From Streptosporangiaceae bacterium NEAU-GS5 (GTDB taxonomy: Bacteria > Actinomycetota > Actinomycetes > Streptosporangiales > Streptosporangiaceae): 64,000 bases of DNA. The position numbers and the translations under genes are program-made. This document shows, piece after piece, positions 53,589 through 62,976 of the stretch; positions within the stretch are counted from its first letter, which is position 1; every line of letters starts with the position of its first letter. Where the stretch lies: NCBI GenBank assembly GCA_017592665.1, contig JAGFNW010000008.1, positions 208,063-272,062 on the forward strand. Direction: 5' to 3'. Below the pieces are notes generated by a model. It did not search any database, was not told the origin of the DNA, and saw only the letters and a program-made list of their open reading frames with translations.

Positions 53589-54077
53589 TCAGCAGTCACC
53601 GCGCCAGTCGACCGACTTGATGGAGTCGAACGCGGCCTGGCTGATCCGGACGGCGCCGATGTAGTACTTCCGGACGCGGTAGACCCGGTCGTCGGACATG
53701 GGATACCCGTCGATCTTGACGGTCAGGACAGTGGCACCGGCGGCGTTCTTGTAGGTGTACGTCGCGTGCCAGAGGTCCTTCGTATACGTGTGAACGGTGC
53801 CCATGGTCATGTCCCAGTAGAAGCTGGAGTATCCCTCTTCAGGCTTGGTCAGGTAGATCGCGGACGCGTTGCCGCGCAGGGTGCCGTTTCCGGCCATATA
53901 GCAGTCGCCGGCCCGGAGCCCCCTGGGCAGGATCGAGACCACCTCGCCGTCGGCGTTGTGGTACGTACCGACGTTGTTCATCGCACCGACCTCGGCCTGC
54001 GCCGGCGTCGCCATCCACATGCCGGCCGCCACGCCACCCACGCCCGCCACGGCCAGGATCTTTCGTCTGATACTCAC
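53589..54077 (-). CDS. Secreted protein of unknown function
   Basis: 162 aa from GTG 54077, preceded by GGAGGGGAG. Sec signal peptide RRKILAVAGVGGVAAGMWMA with cleavage after TPAQA. The mature part (about 133 aa) has two cysteines (GDCYMAGNG and the final RGDC) that may form a disulfide, and alternating aromatic strands (YSSFYWDMTMGTVHTYTKDL). Family not recognised. A similar exported gene, now broken, lies divergently at 54215. Confidence 0.65.
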   Translation of the reverse strand: MSIRRKILAVAGVGGVAAGMWMATPAQAEVGAMNNVGTYHNADGEVVSILPRGLRAGDCYMAGNGTLRGNASAIYLTKPEEGYSSFYWDMTMGTVHTYTKDLWHATYTYKNAAGATVLTVKIDGYPMSDDRVYRVRKYYIGAVRISQAAFDSIKSVDWRGDC

Positions 54078-54214
54078 TGAACTCCCCTCCGATTTGCTGT
54101 GCCTGAGCCGGCCCGAGATTCCCCCCTCGGCCGCCTCAACCTTGACCGCGTTCCATCGCGTGACACGTGGAACGCGACGGCACGCCCACGCAGAGGAGAA
54201 CCGAAGGAGGAGCG

Positions 54215-54769
54215 ATGAAACGCATCCTGATATGCGGCCTGATCGGCGGGTCACCGGTGCTCGTGAGCGGCACCGCGGCCGCGGCCGACGCGCAGGCCGA
54301 CGTGCAGCGGGCGACGAAGCCGCTGCACCTGTGCGGCGGGCTCACGATCCGGATCCCGGCGAAGTGGAACGTCTATCACCGCGACCGACTGGACCCAGGT
54401 CGTCACCGGCAAGTGCGACTACTCCGGCAGATATTTCGGGCCGCCCTGCCGTAGCTTCTGGATCCTCGGGCCGAAGGCGCTCAAGAAGGGCACGGAAGGC
54501 TTCGCCTACTCCCCCGCCCACGCGTTCTATCCTGCCCAGGACGTCGAGCCGTGCCCGTCGAACCGCAAGCTCTACCAGCACATCGACAATGCCGCGACGA
54601 AGGGGCTGCGTCAGGTGGGCAAGGGGCACAAGGCGTACTACCGGGATTACGTGGCGCGCTGCACGACGGCCAGCGTGAGTGGTACCTCCCGAAGACCAAG
54701 ATCCTCGTGGTGGAGCAGTGGGCGACCGACAACCTGGACGTCATCCTCAAGCACGCCACCTGGAGCTGA
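54215..54769 (+). pseudogene. Secreted protein gene, two frameshifts
   Basis: Starts MKRILICGLIGGSPVLVSGT, a signal peptide with GGAGG upstream. It continues LHLCGGLTIRIPAKWNVYHR, changes frame to TDWTQVVTGKCDYSGRYFGP and FWILGPKALKKGTEGFAYSP, and near 54670 changes again to REWYLPKTKILVVEQWATDN with a stop at 54769. Two single-base changes would restore about 185 residues. Such closely spaced shifts may be real decay or sequencing error. Function unknown. Confidence 0.75.
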
Positions 54770-54878
54770 TGACGGCCTGCCAGGTGTGCCAGCGAGATGG
54801 AACGCGACGGAACGCCCGGCTGTATGTGGCGAGTTCCTCGTCAATACCTGATGGCGAATGGGAAAGACAGGCGGCGAA

Positions 54879-55490
54879 ATGAATAGGTGGCGCTGGATTA
54901 GCACGGCCATCGCCGGTGTATCGGTGATGGCGGGGACCGTACTGATCGGAGCTCAGCCCGCCTCCGCGGTCAACGCGGACGGCTCAGTCGAGCTGAAAGC
55001 AGCGACCGGCAAATGCCTCGAGGTCGTCCCCGACGCGAGCGGCAATTTCTTCGTCACCGGAAACCGCATCCAGCAGCGTACCTGTGACGGCGCGCCCCAA
55101 CAGCAGTGGTTCCTGGATCAGCTGCCCGGGGCGGCCCTGGTCCAAGCCCCGTCCGGCGGGGCGACACCCCATAGCGGCGCTGTCATTTCCGGGCCGCCTC
55201 GGCCGATCTATCACATCGTGAACAGGATGACGCTGCAGTGCCTGGACGACATGGACGGCCGGACGACCAACCGGAACCCCGTGCAGCAGTGGACCTGTAA
55301 CGGCGACACCTCGATGGTCTGGGTTTGGGACGAGGTGTACGAACCCAGCACTCTTGGGGCTCGGCTGATCAACATGAAAGCAGGCAAATGCCTCGACGTC
55401 ACCGACGGATCGTTCGAGAACGGCGCGCGGCTCCAGATCTACAACTGCTTCGACCCCGGCAACGCCGCACAGCACTACACGAAGCTGTGA
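54879..55490 (+). CDS. Secreted ricin-type beta-trefoil lectin
   Basis: 203 aa. Signal peptide (WISTAIAGVSVMAGTVLIGA...PASA) and a single beta-trefoil: KAATGKCLEVVPDASGN, QQQWFLDQLPGA, MTLQCLDDMDGRTTN, VQQWTCNGD, AGKCLDVTDGSFENG and a terminal AAQHYTKL. The CLD and QxW motifs of the RICIN fold are partly conserved. I use ATG 54879 rather than the GTG further upstream. It has no catalytic partner domain, so it is probably a stand-alone sugar-binding or inhibitor-like exported protein. Confidence 0.85.
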   Translation: MNRWRWISTAIAGVSVMAGTVLIGAQPASAVNADGSVELKAATGKCLEVVPDASGNFFVTGNRIQQRTCDGAPQQQWFLDQLPGAALVQAPSGGATPHSGAVISGPPRPIYHIVNRMTLQCLDDMDGRTTNRNPVQQWTCNGDTSMVWVWDEVYEPSTLGARLINMKAGKCLDVTDGSFENGARLQIYNCFDPGNAAQHYTKL

Positions 55491-55571
55491 TCTGTACGGC
55501 ACCGCGCCTGGCCGTCCCCTGTGCCGTGCCAATACTCGTGTACTGGCTCTCACCTGCGATGCAGGTGATGG

Positions 55572-55800
55572 CTAGGCCGCTCGCCGGTACTGATTGATCA
55601 ATCCCGAAACAGCCCTGGTCCGTCGAACCGGTGCCCTCATATCGATCACCTGGCCGGGCTCGTGCAGTGGCGGCTTCTGATCTCGGGACTGATGCGGCCG
55701 ATGATCATCGTAGTGCCGCTCGAATTCGGCGAGCACCCGGCGCAGATGCCGCTCACCAAAGATCAGCAGATGATCCAGACACTCACGCCGCAGAGACCGG
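55572..55800 (-). pseudogene. rve transposase C-terminal fragment
   Basis: Reads [40 protein letters not shown] and LINQYRRAA with stop. Identical family to the transposase at 62977. The IS end sequence around 55520-55600 recurs at 56713 and 62935. Confidence 0.85.
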
Positions 55801-55972
55801 CCTGCACTCCTGGACGCCTTCGTGGCGCACACCGGCCTGATCAGCAGCCCGGCTCCACCATGAGACCCCGACCTTTCAGCCTCTTTAGCGATCCGTTGGT
55901 TTGCGCGCTCGTATGTTGATCCCGTTTCTCGCCCGGCACCACACGCCAGCCGAAACGGCCCCGCTCGACCAT

Positions 55973-56539
55973 TCAGGCGAGCATATGGAGCCACCACGCA
56001 CGTTTGTCGCCGCAGCCCGTTACACCGGGGACATGGCCGACTACGCGGGTGCCGTTAACGGTGTCAAAGTTACGGGGAGCAAGGCAACCCCCGAAAGCCT
56101 TGTTCTGCATCAAAGCCATCCAGCCACTAGGGGGGGATCCGATATTCCGGTCGTCGACGTTCCACCATATCTGATTCGCGGCGAAAGTGCACGGTTGGAC
56201 GCGTATGATATCCGGAGCGACGTCTGTTCCGGTGAGGCATTTTCCGTCGAGCTTATTGACGATCGCGAAGCTGTCGAGGCCGTAGGGGTTAGGGCCGTAA
56301 AAAAGCGGGTCGAGTCGGATGGCATTCCACTGCTGCTGGGGTTGGCCATTGCATTCCCATAGCTGGACCTCTTCTCGGCTCTCCCGCTGTACATCCAAAC
56401 ATGGATTGTTGTTAGCCCAAAATTGAACGGTCGTATAACGCTGTGCGTCGGCTTGTGCCGGACTTGCGGACATGAACGACAGCGGCGCCAGCAGCCCGAC
56501 GGTCAGCATCAGCTTGATCAGTGACGTCTTCTTGCGCAT
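55973..56539 (-). CDS. Secreted ricin-type beta-trefoil lectin
   Basis: 188 aa from ATG 56539. Signal peptide KTSLIKLMLTVGLLAPLSFM then ASPAQA; mature trefoil with NNNPCLDVQRES, QLWECNGQPQQQWNAI, LDGKCLTGTDVAPD, ANQIWWNV and FGGCLAPRNFDT. Same fold as the lectin at 54879 but divergent in sequence. No upstream operon; an AT-richer stretch before the gene probably contains its promoter. Confidence 0.85.
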   Translation of the reverse strand: MRKKTSLIKLMLTVGLLAPLSFMSASPAQADAQRYTTVQFWANNNPCLDVQRESREEVQLWECNGQPQQQWNAIRLDPLFYGPNPYGLDSFAIVNKLDGKCLTGTDVAPDIIRVQPCTFAANQIWWNVDDRNIGSPPSGWMALMQNKAFGGCLAPRNFDTVNGTRVVGHVPGVTGCGDKRAWWLHMLA

Positions 56540-56760
56540 ACTGCATCCCTTCTCACCTGACCACCAACGCGGTCCCCGCAGTAAAGACGACACACCCGGC
56601 CCATCTGTGACATGCGCCGGAGCCCGATCCGCAGCCATCCCGCCCGGTTCGGGGGTTGAGCAGCAACCCCGGACGTGGCGTGGGGGAATACCTTGGGGTC
56701 TTTTTCCTGCGCCGTGCCAATACTGGCGTTCTGGCTCTCACCGGGATGCAGGTGATAGTG

Positions 56761-57060
56761 ACTACGCCGCTCGCCGGTACTGATTGATCAAGCCCGAGAC
56801 AGTCTTGCGCCGGCGAATCGGTGCGGTCATGTCGATCACCCTGCCGGGCTCGTGCAGTGGCGGCGTCTGATCTCGGGACTGATGCGGACGATGATCGTTA
56901 TAGTGCCACTCGAAATCTCCGAGCACCCTGCGCAGATGCCGCTCGCCGTAGATCAGCAGATGGTCCAGACACTCCCGCCGCAGAGTCCCGGCAAACCGCT
57001 CCGCATAGCAATTCGCTCGAGGCGCGCGCGGTGGAATTTAGAGGATCTGTACGCCGCCAC
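56761..57060 (-). pseudogene. rve transposase C-terminal fragment
   Basis: Reads [53 protein letters not shown] and LINQYRRAA with stop. Second copy of the family seen at 55572 and 62977, with small lesions. Confidence 0.85.
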
Positions 57061-57137
57061 CGATGAACACCTGGTCGACGACCTTCGAGAACTTGCCGTC
57101 ACGGTCCCCGACCAAGCCGACGACGACATCGTCGATG

Positions 57138-57486
57138 ACCTTCTGCAGATTACGGCGAAGAATCCATCGGAAAGTGAGCTGCGTGCTGCCCGGTATCTGG
57201 CATCACAAGGGAAACGAGTAACTCTTCGCGACCCGGAAGGCACTCGAAAAGGAGGGCAGGACAAGTGATTTATTAGTCGACGGTGTTTATGGGACGTGTA
57301 TACTCCTGAAAGCGCAGCGTCAATCGTATTGTCAGCGCAGTGGCTTCAAAAGGGAGTCCGGTCCACGGCGGCGGCGTCATCATCGACTTGAGCAAGAGTC
57401 CGGTGACGCCTGAGCAATTGGCGAACATCAAACAACGCGTAGCCGGGACTGGCGCTCGCGTCGGAGATGTAATATTACCAGAGTGA
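57138..57486 (+). pseudogene. Polymorphic-toxin C-terminal domain (CdiA-C tRNase-like), frameshifted
   Basis: Frame-hopping translation gives NPSESELRAARYLASQGKRV, LRDPEGTRKGGQ, SDLLVDGVYG, DVYTPESA, RIVSAVASKGSPVHGGGVII, DLSKSPVTPEQLANIKQRVA and VGDVILPE with stop. This order matches actinobacterial toxin tips of the CdiA-C type predicted to cleave RNA. At least three frame changes break it and the large N-terminal delivery part is absent, so it is a dead toxin tip. The immunity-like gene starts at its stop. Confidence 0.75.
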
Positions 57487-57737
57487 CCAAGTTTTTCTGT
57501 AGATGTGACACGCTGATCCAGATTAGTGGATCCATTCCGAACCCGATCGAATGGAGGATTCTCTCGGATATCGATTTCGATCACTTTGAAGGGCTTGTGC
57601 AAGCCGAGGATGTATATCTGGCGTGTCAATCGATGTTCCGATGTCCGACCTGTGACCGCCTCTGGGTTTTCTGGAGCGGCTTCGACGAAGAACCGACGTG
57701 CTACGCACGTGAGGAAGCGACGGAAGATGCAGATTAA
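57483..57737 (+). CDS. Probable orphan immunity protein
   Basis: 84 aa. GTG 57483 overlaps the toxin stop as GTGA, the classic toxin-immunity spacing. It reads MTKFFCRCDTLIQISGSIPN, FDHFEGLVQAEDVYLACQSM and FRCPTCDRLWVFWSGFDEEP. The C-x-C near the start with the later C and CPTC suggests a zinc-binding fold. The gene appears intact while the toxin is broken, as expected if protection is still selected or if decay began in the toxin. Partner specificity is inferred from context. Confidence 0.65.
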   Translation: MTKFFCRCDTLIQISGSIPNPIEWRILSDIDFDHFEGLVQAEDVYLACQSMFRCPTCDRLWVFWSGFDEEPTCYAREEATEDAD

Positions 57738-58153
57738 GGGAATTCTGCATCTCGAACTATGCCTGCCGGAACCTCATTCGTGCAGTTCGAATGGCGCTTG
57801 GTACGTATGTGGAAAGGGTCGATCACGATCGTTTTGTCGCCGTAGCACCGCGTCGGCCGGTCGCGATAGCGGGCGGGTGCCGCGTGATCGCCGCCACCTC
57901 TCCGATCTGACCGACGCCCATGGGCGCTGATCGAGCGGCTGTCGCCCGCCCCGAACACCGGCGGCCAGGGATTGGTGAAGGTGTATCAATTCGACGAATG
58001 GCCGATCGACTGAGGTAGAGCGCTCGAAATCCCACAGGCCGGCCTGGTGAATGAGTAGCCGCTCTCGTCGTGGGGGTAGTGGGCGGGACACGGCCAGGGC
58101 CCCCGCACCCCCCCCCCCGCCGGGGGTGCGCCTTCGTTTTGGTCTCCCCGCTT
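57738..58153 (+). other. Decayed region with IS5-type N-terminal trace
   Basis: Around 57885-57975 the plus strand reads RHLSDLTDAHGR then, in another frame, LIERLSPAPNTGG, similar to the start of IS5-type transposases. Nothing else is recognised, and the sequence turns very C-rich near 58105. Confidence 0.4.
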
Positions 58154-58198
<45 letters not shown>

Positions 58199-58239
58199 AC
58201 GACCGAGGCCGGGTTTGTAGAGGACTATCCTGTGCCGCT

Positions 58240-58590
58240 CGAATATTGAGTTATGCGGCCTGTTCTGGGGTTATGCGGCGTGGTGGCATTCGTTGATCAT
58301 GCCAGTGACTACGGGTCTTCGCCGGATGGATCTCAGGTCGGTGAGTTCGGCCCTGTCGAAGGTCGGCCGAGCCTCGGTGTCCGGAGGCTGTTGTTGCCGG
58401 GATTGGTGCGGTCGGTGACCGTTGTAGTGGATCAGGTAATCGCTGAGCACCAGGGCCAGGTGTTGTTCGCCGAGGATCAGGATCCGGTCCAGGAGTTCGC
58501 GGCGGAGGGTTCCGATGACGCGTTCGCAGATGGCGTTCACCTGCGGGGTCCGCGGCATCGTCTTAGCTTGTCGTTTAACCTGCGTGGCTC
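58240..58590 (-). pseudogene. rve transposase C-terminal fragment
   Basis: Reads NAICERVIGTLRRELLDRIL, ILGEQHLALVLSDYLIHYNG, HRPHQSRQQQPPD and MINECHHAA with stop at 58271; GCTCGAATATT at 58234 marks the IS end, as at 32361 and 53126. The catalytic centre upstream is missing. Confidence 0.8.
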
Positions 58591-58596
58591 CGCTCA

Positions 58597-58770
58597 ATGA
58601 GTGTTTTGGCGCGTTTGACGGTCTTGCCGACGTCGTGGCGGCGGGCGGTGACGCGGTTCGTGGAGCCTTTGGGTCGTCCGGGGCCGGGCGTGCTGGGTTT
58701 TGGCGCTGTGTGTGCCGATAAATTCATCCGTGCAGGTCGCAGGCATGATCGGTGTTCTTGCATGGTTCGA
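58597..58770 (-). pseudogene. Transposase C-terminal scrap
   Basis: Reads APKPSTPGPGRPKGSTNRVT then ARRHDVGKTVKRAKTLIERS and stop. The PGPGRPxGSxN...DVGKxxKR ending occurs in actinobacterial IS701/IS4-like transposases. Only the tail remains. Confidence 0.55.
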
Positions 58771-58818
58771 GGCGGGGTGGAGTCGCAGAGGATGCGCCGC
58801 CACGGCATTATGGTCGGC

Positions 58819-59910
58819 CATGTTGGTGCGCTTGGCCTACCTTGCCGTGACGAACACCTTCTCGTTCATCCGGCTCCTACCGGCAAGGGACCGCGACAAG
58901 GAGATCGAGATCCTGGTGCTCCGACATCAGATGATGGTACTGCGACGACAGGTGGCCAAACCCGTCTTCACCCCGGCTGACCGGTTCCTACTGTCCAGCC
59001 TGCTCCACCATCTGCCGACAGACAAGCTCAGGTCCCTCACGTTGCTGGTCCGTCCGGACACGATCATGCGCTGACATCGTGACCTGCTTAAGCGTCGCCA
59101 CGCCGCGGCCTGCACGCCCAGACGGCCAGGACGTCCCCGCACCGTCCGTTCGATCCGAGCCCTGGTGCTGCGGCTGGCCCGGGAGAACAGCTCGTGGGGC
59201 TACCGGCGCATCCACGGCGAGCCGGCCGCGGTCGGCATCAAGGTCGCCGCCTCAACCGTCTGGGAGATCCTGAAACAGCACGGCATCGCGCCCTCCCCTG
59301 AACGTGCGCATACCGCGTGGGCGACTTCCTGCTCGACCAGGCCAGCGCGCTGCTGGCGTGCGACCTCTTCGAGGTCCGCGCCCTGACCGGCGCGCGACTG
59401 TATGTCGTGGCGGTCATCGAGCACGCCACCCGCCGCGTCCGCATCCTCGGCACCACCGCCCACCCCACCGGAGCATGGGTCACCCAGCTCGCCCGCAACC
59501 TCGTCATGGATCTTGAGGATTCCGGAAGGAAGGCCCGCTTCCTCATTCACGACCGAGACGCCAAATTCACCGCCGCCTTCGACGCTGTGCTATCCGAGGC
59601 CGGCGTGCAGGTCGTCCTGAGCGGGATTCGGGTCCCACGGATGAACTCGGTAATGGAGCGGTGGATCCAGACCTGCCGACACGAACTGCTGGACCGCACC
59701 CTCATCTGGAACCGCCGCTATCTGTTCCACGCGCTGCGCGAGTTCGAGACGTTCTACAACGGCCACCGGCCCCATCGAGCTCTCCATCAGGCAGCCCCGC
59801 TTCGCCCGCTCCCCCATCCGAGCGCCACCCAGGCGGAAATCACGCGCCTGAACATCCGCCGGCGTGATCGACTGGGTGGAGTCCTCCGGGAGTATCAACA
59901 TGCGGCTTGA
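58819..59910 (+). pseudogene. rve transposase (IS3/IS481-like) with stop and frameshift
   Basis: Starts MLVRLAYLAVTNTFSFIRLL, EIEILVLRHQMMVLRRQ. An in-frame TGA interrupts at 59072 (IMR-stop-HRDLLKRRH). The frame then changes near 59310 into MGDFLLDQASALLACDLFEV, IEHATRRVRILGTTAHPTGA, DRDAKFTAAFDAVL and MNSVMERWIQTCRHELLDRT, ending LREYQHAA. The catalytic D-D-E blocks are visible, but the protein cannot be made as one chain. Confidence 0.85.
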
Positions 59911-59941
59911 CCTGCACGGACGAATAATCGGCATCCGCAGT

Positions 59942-60186
59942 GCTGAGCCCGGCGACCGGGAACATGGACGGGCGTTCGATCGTGGTATCCGGCGGCGCGG
60001 ACGGACGTCCATGTGTGGGACCTGAGCACGGCCGGGGAGATCGGCTCGGCCATGGTGGGCCACACCGACGGCGTGGGGTCGCTCGCACTCGGGATGCTGG
60101 ACGGAGATCCCATCGTGGTCTCCGGCAGCATCGATCACACAGCGCGCGTATGGAGCTTGAAGCAGCCCGTTTCACCGGGTCCCTGA
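59942..60186 (+). pseudogene. WD40-repeat C-terminal fragment
   Basis: Reads IVVSGGADG, then (one-base shift) VHVWDLSTAGEIGSAMVGHT, DGVGSLALGMLDGDPIVVSG and DHTARVWSLKQPVS with stop: the last WD40 blades of a protein similar in type to those with nSTAND or kinase heads. The beginning is lost against the transposon at 59910. Confidence 0.75.
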
Positions 60187-60493
60187 GTTCAGGTCGGGCA
60201 TTCGGCCACCGGCGGTTCGTGATCGGAGCCAGGCGAGCAGCTCCTCATGTTGTCACCGTTCCACTGCGGCTACCACCGGCCGGTTCTCGTCGTCAGGGTG
60301 AAGGACGCGTGCCTCTGGCGGGGGCTCCTACCACGGGATGATCACGGTGCCGGGTCTGAAGTCCGTCAGAGGCTGAGGGGAAGCCTGATCATCCTGCCCG
60401 CCATCGACGCGGGACAAGCCGAGCAGGACAGGATGATCAGTCGGGGATGCGCGCGGCACCGCAACAGGCCGGTAGTGGTCGTGCTTGTTTCGT
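60187..60493. other. Intergenic, with inverted repeat
   Basis: No gene recognised. A perfect 12-bp inverted repeat CTGATCATCCTG / CAGGATGATCAG lies at 60385-60396 and 60429-60440, about 50 bp beyond the stop of the small exported protein gene, so it may end that transcript. Confidence 0.5.
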
Positions 60494-60820
60494 TCAGGAT
60501 GGCAATGACGGGGCGGACGGTGCTTCGGGTGCGGCGGGCAGGCGGGCGTCTGCGGGCAGCAGCGACTCGCATGCCTTCACAGCGGCGCCGTACTTTTCGG
60601 ACAGCGCGTCGACACGCTCGCCCTCGATGTCGAGGTTGACCAACCCCTCCGAGGAGAACGAGACTTCGGGGAAGTCGGGCAGGTTGTGCGAGCGCATGCA
60701 GGCGGTGAATGCCTTGGCGTCCGGGGCGGGGGCATCGGACTGGGTGGTCATCACCACGCCTGCGGCGAGGATCCCGACGGCGAGGGCCGCCTTGCTGATC
60801 GTCGAATGGAAGCCGGGCAT
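60494..60820 (-). CDS. Small exported protein
   Basis: 108 aa. The N-terminal hydrophobic stretch (ISKAALAVGILAAGVVMTTQ) is a signal peptide or anchor; there is no lipobox. The mature part contains FTACMRSHNLPDFPEVSFSS and AAVKACESLLPADARLP, the CMRxHGxPxFPDP...AxxACxxLLP pattern frequent in actinobacterial exported proteins, with two cysteines likely disulfide-bonded. Transcribed divergently from the two-component system 111 bp away, which may control it or sense its product. Confidence 0.72.
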   Translation of the reverse strand: MPGFHSTISKAALAVGILAAGVVMTTQSDAPAPDAKAFTACMRSHNLPDFPEVSFSSEGLVNLDIEGERVDALSEKYGAAVKACESLLPADARLPAAPEAPSAPSLPS

Positions 60821-60931
60821 TGTGGTTCCTTCCGGTGTCGTCGATGCGCTCAGACAAGCGGAGGAGTGGTTACAGGGCGGGAACGGCGGCAGTTACTCGC
60901 CTGTAACCGGGGCCGGGGCATCCTGGGGATC

Positions 60932-61585
60932 ATGAGGGTGCTGATCGTCGAAGACCACGAGGAGCTGGCCTTGACGGTGGCTGCGGGGTTGCGCCGTGAG
61001 GGCATGGCCATCGACGTGGTGCTGGACGGTCACGCCGCACTCGAGCGCACCATGGTCAACCATTACGACGTGATCGTCCTCGATCGGGATCTGCCTGGAC
61101 TGCACGGTGATGAAGTGTGCAGGGCGTTGGCCACGGACGGATATCCGGCGCGCGTACTGATGCTCACCGCCGCCGGCACGATCGACGATCGAGTGACCGG
61201 GCTGGGCATCGGCGCCGATGACTACCTCGCCAAGCCGTTCGCCTTCGCCGAACTGGTCGCCCGGGTCCGGGCGCTGGCCCGGCGGTCATCCCACGCGTTG
61301 CCTCCGGTGCTCGGCCACGGCGACCTGCGGCTGAATTCCGCCACTCGGATAGCCACCCGTGACGGGCGGCGGCTTCCACTGACCCCCAAGGAGTTCGCCG
61401 TACTGGAACTCCTGCTGGCCGCGGAAGGAGCGGTGGTGTCGGCGGAGCAGCTTCTGGAACGGGTGTGGGACGAGTTCGCCGACCCGTTCACGCAGACCGT
61501 GAAAGTGACGATCAGCCGGCTGCGCCGCAAGCTCGGCGATCCACCGCTGATAGAGACGGTGCCGCAAGCTGGGTATCGGATATGA
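60932..61585 (+). CDS. OmpR/PhoB-type response regulator
   Basis: 217 aa. Receiver domain MRVLIVEDHEELALTVAAGL with the acidic pair, phospho-acceptor Asp in VIVLDRDLPGLHGD, LMLTAAG and the Lys in YLAKPFAF. The C-terminal winged helix (LTPKEFAVLELLLAAEGAVV, TVKVTISRLRRKLGDPPLIE, TVPQAGYRI) is complete. ATG 60932 gives the canonical start. Coupled to the histidine kinase by an ATGA overlap. Confidence 0.95.
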   Translation: MRVLIVEDHEELALTVAAGLRREGMAIDVVLDGHAALERTMVNHYDVIVLDRDLPGLHGDEVCRALATDGYPARVLMLTAAGTIDDRVTGLGIGADDYLAKPFAFAELVARVRALARRSSHALPPVLGHGDLRLNSATRIATRDGRRLPLTPKEFAVLELLLAAEGAVVSAEQLLERVWDEFADPFTQTVKVTISRLRRKLGDPPLIETVPQAGYRI

Positions 61586-62721
61586 GGCGGACGGTACGGC
61601 TCCGCCTGACTCTCATCTACGGTGGCCTGTTCCTGATGGCCGCGGTGGTGCTGGTCGCCCTCATCTACGTCCTGGTCGAGTATTCCCCCTTTCCCAGGGC
61701 GCCGGCCGCTCCCGCGCCGCCCGGCGGGGCAGGCCTGCCCGCCACCGCGCCCCAGGAGGAGCAGGCGGCGCGGCTGCTGGTCAACTCCCTGATCGCGTTG
61801 GCGGCCATGGCGGTCGCGGCGATGCTGCTCGGCTGGTTCATGGCCGCGCGCGTGCTGCGGCCGCTGGGTGAGATGACAGCCACCGTACGGCGGATCACAG
61901 CCGATCGGCTCGACCGGCGGCTGGCCGCTTCGGGGCCCGACGACGAGCTCAAGGAGCTGGCTGACACCTTCGACGACCTGCTCGACCGGCTGGAGGCCGC
62001 CTTCACCGCGCAGCGGCGATTTGTCGCGAACGCCTCCCACGAGCTGCGTACGCCGCTGACGCTGCAGCGGGCCATGGCGGAAGTCGCGCTCACTGATACC
62101 GCGGCTGACGCGGAGTCATTGCGGAAGGTGCTGGAACGCATGCTGGCCGCTGGAACGCATCAGGAGCGGCTCATCGAGGCCCTGCTCACGCTGGCTCGAA
62201 GTCAGCAGGGGCTGCGGCACCGCGAGCCCTTCGATCTGGCCACGGTGGTGGGACAGGCTCTCGATCACCATGGGGAGGCGGCAGTCCGCATCGAGCGCTC
62301 CCTGCAATCCGCGCCGGTCAGTGGCGACCGCGCCCTGATCGAGCGTCTGGTCGTCAATCTGCTGGACAACGCCGTGCGCTACAACGTGCCCGGCGGCCGC
62401 GTCAGGGTGGAGACCGCCGTACGATCCGGGCGCCCCGCCCTCAGGGTTCTCAACAACGGCCCGGTGATCCCGCCCGACCGGGTGGACCTGCTTGTGCAGC
62501 CCTTCCAGCGTCTGGACACGGGCAGGAAGGCCAGTGGCGACGGTCTCGGGCTGGGCTTGTCGATCGTGGCGGCCATCGTCGAGGCACATCAGGGCGCGCT
62601 GGATGTCCGGCCTCTTCCCGAAGGCGGACTGGAGGTGACCGTCGCCCTCAACCCGCCACCCGCACCCGGCTCCCCGGCCCCGACAATGAGAACGGCAAAG
62701 CCTCCTACCTCATCCCGGTGA
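61582..62721 (+). CDS. Membrane histidine kinase
   Basis: 379 aa. Two membrane helices (LTLIYGGLFLMAAVVLVALI near 10-30; LLVNSLIALAAMAVAAMLLG near 65-90) enclose a short Pro/Ala-rich external loop of about 35 residues. HAMP (RPLGEMTATVRRITADRLDR), dimerisation box with phosphorylatable His (RRFVANASHELRTPLTLQRA), N box VNLLDNAVRYN and G box GDGLGLGLSIVAAIVEAHQG. The short sensor loop suggests membrane or envelope stress sensing. Pairs with the response regulator. The C-terminus is Pro-rich. Confidence 0.93.
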   Translation: MRRTVRLRLTLIYGGLFLMAAVVLVALIYVLVEYSPFPRAPAAPAPPGGAGLPATAPQEEQAARLLVNSLIALAAMAVAAMLLGWFMAARVLRPLGEMTATVRRITADRLDRRLAASGPDDELKELADTFDDLLDRLEAAFTAQRRFVANASHELRTPLTLQRAMAEVALTDTAADAESLRKVLERMLAAGTHQERLIEALLTLARSQQGLRHREPFDLATVVGQALDHHGEAAVRIERSLQSAPVSGDRALIERLVVNLLDNAVRYNVPGGRVRVETAVRSGRPALRVLNNGPVIPPDRVDLLVQPFQRLDTGRKASGDGLGLGLSIVAAIVEAHQGALDVRPLPEGGLEVTVALNPPPAPGSPAPTMRTAKPPTSSR

Positions 62722-62772
62722 ATTCACCCTCATCCGCTCCTGCCCGGCCGTTGACATTCAAGATACTCAGTG

Positions 62773-62945
62773 CACCGACACCGCCAAAGACATCGAAATA
62801 CTCGTCCTGCGCCACCAACTCGCCGTGCTACGTCGTCAGGCTGGTCCACTGCGGCCCGCTCCCGCCGACCGGGCGATCCTGGCACTATTGTCCCGGCTGC
62901 TGCCCCGGATCCGATGGACGGCGTTCGCCTATGCGGTGCCAATAC
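62773..62945 (+). pseudogene. rve transposase N-terminal fragment
   Basis: Reads TDTAKDIEILVLRHQLAVLR, RQAGPLRPAPADRAILALLS, RLLPRIRWTAFAY, the start of the same transposase group as 33417. It is cut by the end of the opposing element at about 62935. Confidence 0.8.
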
Positions 62946-62976
62946 TCGTGCACTGGCTCACCTGGGATGCAAGCGA

